NCBI GenBank assembly: GCA_034667465.1
Contig: JAXDJV010000012.1
Location: 1-64,000, forward strand
Direction of reading: 5' to 3'
Source of the DNA: JAOBAU01 sp034667465
GTDB taxonomy: Bacteria; Acidobacteriota; Thermoanaerobaculia; Gp7-AA8
Length of the DNA stretch: 64,000 nucleotides
Shown one piece after another: positions 26,601 to 34,900 of the stretch (positions are counted from its first letter, which is position 1; every line of letters starts with the position of its first letter). A program made the position numbers and the translations under genes. The notes below the pieces were generated by a model. The model saw only the letters and a program-made list of their open reading frames with translations, made no database searches and had not been told where the DNA came from.

Positions 26601-29600
26601 TCGATCCGAGCGGTCACGGCGAAGGGAAAACGTATCAGGGGACCTCGAACTTCACGACCGATGCACTCGGCGACGCCGCGATCAGCATCGCGCTGACCGG
26701 TGACTTCCGCGCCTCGAACGTCACCGCCACCGCGACGAAACAGGCTTCGACGGAAACGTCGGAGTTCAGCGCGCTGCCCACGGCGGCCAACAGCGCGCCG
26801 GTCGCTACCACCGACGCCATCGTCACCAATGAAGACACGGCCGGCTCGACCAACGTGTTGAGCAACGACAGCGACAACGAATGCGACACGCTGTCGATCG
26901 CCGGCTTCACACAGGGCGCAAACGGCGCCGTCAACTGCTTCAGCACCACCTGCACCTACACGCCGAACCTCAACACCAACGGATCGGACACGTTCACGTA
27001 CACCGTCAGCGACGGCACGCAGACGACCGTCGGCACCGTCAACGTCACGGTCAACTCCGTCAACGATCCGCCGGTCGCGACCAACGACACCGTCGCCGCG
27101 TTCGAAGACACGACGGCCGCGTTCAACATCCTGACGAATGACAGCGACGTCGACGGTCCGTCTGCGCTGACGGTCAGCGGCACGACCGCGCCGACGTCCG
27201 GCTCCGTCACCTGCTCGCCGTCCGGCAACTGCACGTACACGCCGGCCACGAACGCGAACGGTTCGGCGACGTTCAACTACACGGTCACCGACGGAACCAA
27301 CTCGACGACCGGCGCAGTCACCATCAACATCACCGCCGTCAACGACCCGCCGTCGTTCAACAGCGGCGGCAACGTCACCGTCAGTGAAGACTCCGCTCCC
27401 TATTCGGCGTCGTGGGCAACCGCAATCTCCGCCGGCCCGCCCGACGAATCGGGACAGTCGCTCACGTTCAACGTGACGAACACGAACGGCCCGCTCTTCA
27501 GCGTGCAGCCGTCGATCGCATCGAACGGCGTGCTCTCCTTCACACTCGCGGCGAACGCCAACGGCACCTCGTCGGTCAACGTGACGCTCCTCGACAACGG
27601 CGGCGTCGCCAACGGCGGGAACAACACCAGCCTCTCGCAGACGTTCACGATCACCGTCAACGCGGTCAACGACGGACCGACCGCCGTCAACGACGCGCTG
27701 ACGACTGCAGAAGACACGCCGTCGACCGTCAACGTGTTGACGAACGACACCGATCCGGAAAACGACACGCTCACGGTGGTCAGCAACACGAACGGCACGC
27801 TCGGCAACGCGAGTTGCAGCCCGACCGGCGGCTGCACTTACACGCCGAACCTGAACGCCAGCGGCGTCGATTCGTTCACTTACACCATCACCGATGGATT
27901 GCTGACCTCGACCGGCACCGTCAACGTGACGATCAACGCCAGCAACGATCCGCCGGTCGCGAACAACGACAGCTACAGCGTCGCCGGCAACTCGACGCTC
28001 ACCGTTCCCGCCCCCGGCGTCCTCGGCAACGACACCGACGTCGACAGCGCGCCGCCGTTCACCGCCACGCTCGTCAGCGGCCCCGCGCACGGATCGGCGA
28101 CGCTCAACCCGGACGGTTCGCTCAGCTATACACCGACGCTGAACTACACCGGTCCCGACTCCATCATCTACAACGCGAAGGACTCCGGCGGCGCGATCTC
28201 GAACAACGCCACGATCAACATCAATGTCGTCACGCCGATCAACGCCGCCGATCTGGCGCTCGCCATCACTGACTCGCCCGATCCGGTTGCGGCCGGCGCG
28301 GCCGTCAACTACATCGCCACCGTCTCGAACTCCGGCCCGAACACGAACAGCGCCTACTCAGTGAACTTCGCCGTCACCGGCGGCACGATCACCGGAACCT
28401 CCGGCGCCGCGACCTGCTCGGGCGGTACGACGAGCGTCTCGTGCACCGGCACCGCCATCGCCGCCGGCAACAGCGCCAGCATCTCGCTCGTCGTCAACGC
28501 CGGCGCCGGCGCGACCGTCACGCTCACCGGCTCAATCAGCTACGCCGTCGATCCGAACACGTCGAACAACACGGCGTCGCAAACGACGACCATCACGCCG
28601 AGCGCCGATCTCATCATCGCGAAGACGCTCACCGGCAGCCTCAGCGCCGGCCAGAACGCGACCTACACGATCAGCGTGCAGAACAACGGTCCGTCCGACG
28701 CTACCGGCGTCACGGTCTCCGACACCCCGGGCGCCGGTCTGACGTTCGTCTCCAACAGCGGCGCCTGCAGCGGCACCTTCCCGTGCAACGTCGGCACGCT
28801 GACGGTCGGACAGATCGTCACGATCAACTCGACGTTCGCCGTCTCGTCGTCCGCAACCGGCTCGCTGACGAACAGCGCCAGCGTCTCGTCGTCCGCGACC
28901 GATCCGCAGCCGACCAGCAACACCGCTTCATCGACCGCGGCGGTCGGCGTCACCGCCGACGTCTCCATCGCCAAGAGCGGACCGGCCACCGCGCAGCCGA
29001 ACACCAACATCAGCTACGCGATCACCGTCTTCAACAGCGGTCCCGGCGATGCCACCGGCGTCGTCGTCACCGATCCGCTGCCGGCGCGCCTCACCTTCGT
29101 TTCGGCGACCGGCGCCTGCACGTCGTTCCCCTGCTCGATCGGCTCGATTCCGGCCGGCACGAACAAGTTCATCACCGCGACCTACAACGTGACGCCGGGA
29201 CCGAACACCACGGTCACGAACGTCGCCACGGTCAACACGACGAGCACCGATCCGGACAGCACGAACAACAGCGCGTCGAAGTCGACGAATGTCGGCTGCC
29301 ACACCACGCCGAACGGTCTCCTTCCGAGCGCCGATCAGACCAACGTTGCGACGAACGGCACGCTGCACTGGAACAACGCCGGCGCGACGTCCTACAACGT
29401 CTACCTCGGTCCGGTCGGCTCCGGCTGCACGACGCTCCTCGGCAACACCACTGCCACATCGATGTCGTACAGCGGTCTCACCGGCGGCACGACGTACGAA
29501 TGGCGCGTGGAAGCCGTCTCCACCGGCTGCCCGTCCGCCGCATCGGCGTGTCAGAAGTTCACGACCGCGACGGTTTGTCCCGGCACCGGTCCGACGCTCA

Positions 29601-31966
29601 TCGCGCCGCTCGCCGGCTCGCTGCAGTCGTCGCCGCTCGTCTTCAGCTGGACCGCGGTGCCGAACGCCGCGCTCTATCACGTCTTCGCCGCGGTCGGCGG
29701 AGCGAGCACCCTCGAGATCGGCAGCACCAGCGGCACGACGCTCACCGCGAACGTCGGCGACGGCGCGACCGTCTGGTTCGTCATTGCGGACGTCGTCGGC
29801 TGCGGCACGCTGCAGTCGGTCAGCGGCACGTTCAACGTTTGCAACAACGCCTCGCCGGTCGCCGGCGTCGTCGCTGAAGCGAGCTCCGGCCAGAGCTACG
29901 ACGTCGCCTGGGAAGCGGTCGCCGGCGCGACGAAGTACGAGATCGATGAAGCGACGAACGCCGCCTTCACGAACGTGCAGATGCAAACCGTCACCACGAC
30001 TTCGGTGACGTACACGCATACCGCAGCAACCAGCGCGCAACCGTTCTTCTATCGCGTCCGCGCCTTCTCCTCGTGCAGGCAGCAGTTCGGCTCGTACTCG
30101 GAGACGATTCGCATCGTCATCGCGCCGATCCCCGCGGGGAACAATCCGAATCACAACGCGAACGTTCCGGCCGGCAGCAAGCGGATCGTCGTGCAGCAGG
30201 TCTTCGTCCCCGGCTTCCCTGACGGCTCGTTCCCGTTCACGGCGACCGTCGACAAACCGTGGCTGACGGTCACGCCGTCGTCCGGCATCCTGCCGCCGCA
30301 GGGCATCACGCTCAACGTCACCGCCGATCCGGCGAATCTGCCGAACGGCACCTTCACCGGCACCGTGCTCGTCAACATCATCACGCCGAACAACTCCGGC
30401 GGCATCGCGTCGCGCGCCAATCGCGCGCTCAACATCCCGGTCTCGGTCAGCCTGGTCACGCCGGTCCTGCCGCAGCCGAAGACCGAGCCGTACGCCGCCT
30501 CGCTGATCATTCCGTCGGTCGGTCACCTCGACGGCATCGCGTCGCGCTGGCAGTCCGACATTCGCGTCGCCAACACGTCGACGGCGAAAGCTCACTATCA
30601 GCTCGTGTTCACGCCGCAGGGCGATGACGCATCGAAAGGCGTGAAGCAGACGACGATCGAGATCGACGCGAACGGCACCACCGCGCTCGACGACATCGTC
30701 CGCAACTGGTACGGCGTCGGCTCGCTCGGTGAAACGGCGAACGGCGTGCTCGAGATCCGTCCGCTCGATACGCCGACGAACTTCGTGACCGGCAACGCCA
30801 CGAGCTCGTTCACCCAGTCGACGGTCGCATCGAGCCGCACCTACAACACGACCTCGACCGGCACGCTCGGCCAGTTCATCCCGGCCGTTCCGTTCGCGAA
30901 CTTCATCGGCCGTGCGCCGAGCTCGAATCAGCTGGCACAGGTGCTCAGCCTGCAGCAGATCGCGCAGTCGGACGCTTATCGCACCAACATCGGCGTCGTC
31001 GAAGCGTCGGGCAAACCGGCGTCGGTGATGCTGAGCGTCTTCGCGACGTCGGGCGCGAAACTGCTCGACTATCCGCTCGATCTGCGCGGCGGCGAACAGG
31101 TGCAGCTCAACGGCTTCCTCGCCGAGCACGGCATCAGCCTCAGCGACGGCCGCGTTGAAGTGAAGGTCGTCGGCGGCGACGGCAAGGTGACGGCGTACGC
31201 CTCGGTCGTCGACAACCACACCAACGATCCGCTGCTCGTCAGCGGCACGCCGCTCAACGGCGCGCAGGCCGACCGTTACGTGCTGCCGGGCGTCGCCGAC
31301 CTCAACACCGGCTTCGCCAGCTGGCGCACCGACGCGCGCATCTTCAACGCCAGTACCACGCCGCAGGCGGCCACGCTGACGTTCTATCCGCAGAACAACA
31401 GCGGCTCGCCGGTCGCGAACGCCATCACCATCAATCCGGGCGAAGTGCGCACACTCGACAACATCCTGCAGTCGTTCTTCGCGCTCACCACCAACGGCGG
31501 TTCGTCGAACCTCGGCGGCGCGCTGCACATCTCGACGCCCGGCGCTTCGAACCTCGTCGTCACCGGACGGACGTACAACAAGACCAGCGAAGGAACGTTC
31601 GGCCAGTACATTCCGGCCGTCACCGTCGCCGAAGCGGTCGGCTCGAACGATCGCGCGCTGAACATCCTGCAGGTCGAGGAGTCGCCGCGCTATCGGACAA
31701 ACCTCGGACTCGCCGAAGTGTCCGGCAAGGAAGCGCACGTCGAGATCACCGTCAATCTGCCCGACTCGAAGGTCAGCCCGCGCATCGAATTCACCATGGC
31801 CCCGAATGAGTTCCGCCAGTTCGGAATCATCAATGAGCTCGGACTCCCCAACACCTACAATGCCCGAATCACAGTGAAAGTTCTCGACGGCGACGGCCGA
31901 GTCACGGCGTACGGCTCGGTCATCGATCGCGAGACGCAGGACCCGACATACGTTCCCGCTCAATAA
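23642..31966 (+). CDS. Giant secreted multidomain protein (beta-helix, cadherin-like, DUF11, FN3, shared C-terminal module)
   Basis: A 2774-aa surface protein. A 33-residue N-region precedes the hydrophobic export segment (AGLAFFTTIATLIAFGVLLG). Residues 58-1050 form two parallel beta-helix blocks, each opened by a CSLREA-like motif (GSLRDGITAANN and GSLRQAILDANG), with NxIGTNAAGT turns. Then five cadherin-like/Ig repeats (about 1050-1530, linkers VNDPPVATNDT), three DUF11 repeats (about 1535-1885), two FN3-like domains, a BACON-like domain (about 2195-2275), and a 490-residue C-terminal module ending TQDPTYVPAQ. No catalytic residues are evident; adhesion or surface coating is the likely role. 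The gene is exceptionally rich in Asn, Thr, Gly and Ser codons. Confidence 0.92.
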   Translation: MKSWPFRTPEERRCPSDVSQAPGSATVNFRRAGLAFFTTIATLIAFGVLLGPQAMSTGGGTFTVTNVADNTSGNTTAGSLRDGITAANNGGCAAPCTIVFGVTGNINLFSPLPTITVAAAGLTVDGFSATGAVKNTAAFGSAINATLPVAVTSSSGAATAFDVAGSNVTIQGLVISGFNTRAVRLANVSGTVKGCFIGTNSSGTAAQSPPGATGIEVSGGTGNAIGGTLPEDRNLISGNTANGIWLSGSSATILGNYIGTNAAGTSVITSQPVGIRDDSGGSDIGNATMGNVISGHGTNGILLATGTGTVIRNNRIGTNAAGTGNLGNSVGIFLGGAGSPSGVSIGGTASQGNLIGGNATAGIEISSAGTANTISENNIGVNLSGTLAISNNIGIKIAGGSTSLTINNNRICGSAAPGVFIAAGTNTTITANDIGVYGSTAIGNGGRGVYVTGGTGTSITNNKVVNNVGNGVDIDGPTGVKITGNSIGSNSLIGIDLHASALNSGATPNDGGDVDSGGGNNYQNFPNITSAVLNGSTGTATLTAKFLIDSVNIVASQSFKVELFEADTSTTPQGLRLLGSQCYAGNSGATLSMSVPTAGLSVGSKIVGTATSYTDSGCSTVGDGTSEFSTAAITTLQPGLVVNTSDSGSGSLRQAILDANGGTCASPCTITFNIPTSDANYSAGSGTFAIKPLSALSVLAASNAFIDGKTQTTFTGNTNASGPEIVIDGALAGATSGLQIGYSVGGSGANISIRSLVVNHFQGYGIVVAGNGPNNVTNATVVDCYVGTDGTGTIAQANGLGGIDIQEATGTQIGLGTNLGGGQPNVISGNNGNGITILNSTTSSTKVAGNIIGLDAFSTPSLPNNGAGIYIGGGAINSTIGGGSAAFGNTIAFNTGAGIAVVGTSAQNGIRRNSIYSNGGLGIDLNNDGITGNDTGDGDTGPNGLQNAPVLTTASYSCGGNTTVINGTLNSAPGTAFEIDWFTSPTVDPSGHGEGKTYQGTSNFTTDALGDAAISIALTGDFRASNVTATATKQASTETSEFSALPTAANSAPVATTDAIVTNEDTAGSTNVLSNDSDNECDTLSIAGFTQGANGAVNCFSTTCTYTPNLNTNGSDTFTYTVSDGTQTTVGTVNVTVNSVNDPPVATNDTVAAFEDTTAAFNILTNDSDVDGPSALTVSGTTAPTSGSVTCSPSGNCTYTPATNANGSATFNYTVTDGTNSTTGAVTINITAVNDPPSFNSGGNVTVSEDSAPYSASWATAISAGPPDESGQSLTFNVTNTNGPLFSVQPSIASNGVLSFTLAANANGTSSVNVTLLDNGGVANGGNNTSLSQTFTITVNAVNDGPTAVNDALTTAEDTPSTVNVLTNDTDPENDTLTVVSNTNGTLGNASCSPTGGCTYTPNLNASGVDSFTYTITDGLLTSTGTVNVTINASNDPPVANNDSYSVAGNSTLTVPAPGVLGNDTDVDSAPPFTATLVSGPAHGSATLNPDGSLSYTPTLNYTGPDSIIYNAKDSGGAISNNATININVVTPINAADLALAITDSPDPVAAGAAVNYIATVSNSGPNTNSAYSVNFAVTGGTITGTSGAATCSGGTTSVSCTGTAIAAGNSASISLVVNAGAGATVTLTGSISYAVDPNTSNNTASQTTTITPSADLIIAKTLTGSLSAGQNATYTISVQNNGPSDATGVTVSDTPGAGLTFVSNSGACSGTFPCNVGTLTVGQIVTINSTFAVSSSATGSLTNSASVSSSATDPQPTSNTASSTAAVGVTADVSIAKSGPATAQPNTNISYAITVFNSGPGDATGVVVTDPLPARLTFVSATGACTSFPCSIGSIPAGTNKFITATYNVTPGPNTTVTNVATVNTTSTDPDSTNNSASKSTNVGCHTTPNGLLPSADQTNVATNGTLHWNNAGATSYNVYLGPVGSGCTTLLGNTTATSMSYSGLTGGTTYEWRVEAVSTGCPSAASACQKFTTATVCPGTGPTLIAPLAGSLQSSPLVFSWTAVPNAALYHVFAAVGGASTLEIGSTSGTTLTANVGDGATVWFVIADVVGCGTLQSVSGTFNVCNNASPVAGVVAEASSGQSYDVAWEAVAGATKYEIDEATNAAFTNVQMQTVTTTSVTYTHTAATSAQPFFYRVRAFSSCRQQFGSYSETIRIVIAPIPAGNNPNHNANVPAGSKRIVVQQVFVPGFPDGSFPFTATVDKPWLTVTPSSGILPPQGITLNVTADPANLPNGTFTGTVLVNIITPNNSGGIASRANRALNIPVSVSLVTPVLPQPKTEPYAASLIIPSVGHLDGIASRWQSDIRVANTSTAKAHYQLVFTPQGDDASKGVKQTTIEIDANGTTALDDIVRNWYGVGSLGETANGVLEIRPLDTPTNFVTGNATSSFTQSTVASSRTYNTTSTGTLGQFIPAVPFANFIGRAPSSNQLAQVLSLQQIAQSDAYRTNIGVVEASGKPASVMLSVFATSGAKLLDYPLDLRGGEQVQLNGFLAEHGISLSDGRVEVKVVGGDGKVTAYASVVDNHTNDPLLVSGTPLNGAQADRYVLPGVADLNTGFASWRTDARIFNASTTPQAATLTFYPQNNSGSPVANAITINPGEVRTLDNILQSFFALTTNGGSSNLGGALHISTPGASNLVVTGRTYNKTSEGTFGQYIPAVTVAEAVGSNDRALNILQVEESPRYRTNLGLAEVSGKEAHVEITVNLPDSKVSPRIEFTMAPNEFRQFGIINELGLPNTYNARITVKVLDGDGRVTAYGSVIDRETQDPTYVPAQ

Positions 31967-31982
31967 GACCAAAGGAGATTTC

Positions 31983-34900
31983 GTGCGAGCTATCCGCCTT
32001 CAACTCGCGGTACTGCTGTTCGTCGTCGCATCTGTTGCTTCCGCAACGTCGCTGATCGTTCCGTCCGACCGCGAACTGGCCGGACGCGCCGACGTCATCG
32101 TGACCGGCACCATCGGCGCGACCAGCGCCCGCATGCATGACGACGGTTACGTCTTTACCGACTATCGCCTCGACGTCGACGGCGTTGTCAAAGGCAGCGT
32201 CACCACCGGACAGTCGCTCGTGATCTCCGAGATCGGCGGCACGGTGCCGGGACGGATGACCATCGTCGAAGGCTCCGCGACCTACGCGCAGGGCGATCGC
32301 GTGCTCGTGTTTCTGCGCGCACGCGAAGACGGCACCTGGTACACGGCAGCGATGACGATGGGCAAGTTCCGCTTCACGCGCGCGACGCGCGGCGAAGCCG
32401 TGCTCGTACGCGACGAAACGACTGAACGTCCGCGCCTCGCGCAACCGTTCATCGACTTCCTGCGCGATCCGCGCAAGACGATGGTCCCGACCGCAAGCGC
32501 CTACGGCATCACGCCGAACGCGACGATCTTCGCGGTGAACCCCGGCGCATATTGCGTCACCGTCGGTCCGCCGACTCTCCCCGTTCGCTGGCAGGGCTGC
32601 GACACCGGCTGCACGAAACAGTTCCGCTTCAACGGCACGATCGCCGGCCTCGATGTCACCGGCGGCATGACCCGCGCTGCCGCAGCGTGGACGAACGACA
32701 CGATCTCACCCGCGTCCATCAGCATCGCCGGGACGTCGAACGCGACGTCGCCGAGCGGCGGCGACGGAGAGAACAGCATCATCTACAACTACGCCGCCGC
32801 GCTGCCGACCGGCATCTGCGATTCCAATCAGGCATGCACCGTCGGTACCGCCGTAACGCCGACGCACACGTTCGGCGGCGACACGTTCTACTCACTGATC
32901 GACGCCGACATCATCTTCCGTCCCATCACGTTCACACAGGCGCAATTCGAAACGTTGATGACGCACGAGTTCGGACACGCGCTCGGCTTCCGTCACTCCG
33001 ATCAGGGAACGCCCTCGAGCTCGGTCGCCGTCATGGCGTCGCTCGTCAACGCGAACATCGGCGCAAGTCTGCGCACGTGGGATCGCGAAGCGATCGAAAC
33101 CGTCTACGGTCCAGGTCCGGCCTGTGAAGCGCCGGCAGTCGTCTCCACGAGCGGCGGCGGCACCATTTCTTCCGGCCAGTCGACGACGCTCAGCGTCGTT
33201 GCCAGCGGCACCACGCCACTCGCGTATCAGTGGTACGACGGGCAAAGCGGCAACACCGCGACACCGGTCGGCACGAACAGTCCTTCATACAACACCGGTC
33301 CGCTCACCTCGCCGAAAAACTACTGGGTGAAGATTACGAACAGCTGCGGCAACGCCAGCAGCACCACCTTCACCGTCACGCCGGCGGCCTGCAATCCGCC
33401 GTCGATCACTTCGCAACCGCTGTCGCAGTCGATTCAACTCGGCGCGACCGCCGCACTCGCCGTCACGCACACCGGCACGCAGCCGTTCTTCTATCAGTGG
33501 TACATCGGCGCGAGCGGCAACACCGCGTCGCCGATCGATGGCGAAACGAATCGCACGTACACGACGCCGGCGCTCTCGCAGACGACTTCCTACTGGGTGA
33601 AGGTCGTCAACAGCTGCGGCAACGTCGACAGTGCCACCGCCATCGTCACGGTCATCGGCGGCAACTGCACGAAGCCGCTCTTCACCGCGCAGCCGGCGAA
33701 CATCACCATTCAGAACGGCGGACGCGCGACGCTCTTCGCATCGGCGCAGGACGCCACGTCATCCGACTGGTTCAAAGGCGCGGTCGGCGATACCTCGACG
33801 CCGGTCGCCGGCCAGGCATCATCGAATGCGCGCTACGTGCGGCAGCTCTACATCGATCTGCTCGGCCGTCCCGCCGACGCCGCCGCGATTGCTTCCTTCG
33901 GCGGAGCGCTCGATGCGAGCTCGCTGACGCGCACGCAGGTCGCGACCGCGGTGCTCGTCTCGACCGAATACCGCACGCTGCTGCTCAACAACTTCTACTC
34001 GTCGCTGCTCCATCGCCCCGCCTCGTCTGCCGAGGTGGCGTTCTGGATGCCGGCGTTCGTGAGTGGATTGTCGGACCAGCAGATTGAATCGCAGATTCTC
34101 GGTTCACTCGAATACTTCACGCTCGCCGGCGGCACGAACAGCACGTGGCTGGCTCGCCTCTACAACGACATCCTCGGCCGCTCGATCGATCCCGCCGCCG
34201 AAGCGGTGTGGACCGGCGTCCTCGCCGGCGCGTCGCGCTCGACCGTCGCGCTGCAAATTCTCAATTCGCCGGAAGCGCGCAATCGCCGCGTCCAGCAATA
34301 CTTCCTCGCCTACCTTCGCCGCCCCGCCGGCACTTCCGAGCTCAGCACGTTCAGCGCACTCCTCGGCACCGCGACCGATGAAACCGTACAGGCGCAGATC
34401 GTCGCCGCGTCCGAGTACATCGCCGCCGGCACGATCTTCATCACCGATCCGCTGACGGAAACGACACCGTTCTGGGTGCGCGCGACGAACGCGTGCGGCA
34501 CGACGAACAGCAACGCCGCGACCGTCACCATCGCCGGCTGCGCGCCGCCGTCAATTCAGACGCAACCGAAGAGCGGCACCGCGAACGCCGGCGATCAGCC
34601 GGCGCTCACCGTCGTCGTCAGCAGCGTCGACCCGATCAGCTATCAGTGGTACGAAGGCGCGACCGGCGACACATCGAAGCCGGTCTCCGGCGCCACCGGC
34701 GCGGTCTTCATCACGCCGGTGCAGTTCACGGTCGGCAGCGTCTCGTACTGGGTGCGCGTCTCGACGCGCTGCGGCGCCGTCAACAGCAGCGCCGCGGTCC
34801 TCAACATCGTCTGCGGTCCGGCCCGCAAACTGAAACTGACGCTGCCGCCGACCAGTCCCGCGCAGAGCGGCTACAGAGTTTCGTGGGACGGCGACTCGCG

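Noticed and set aside
28928..31972. 1014-codon open frame antisense to the giant secreted protein
   Set aside because: An artefact of GC-rich codons: the translation is Arg/Asp/Val/Gly-rich without domains, while the other strand has clear Ig, DUF11 and FN3 domains and a signal peptide.
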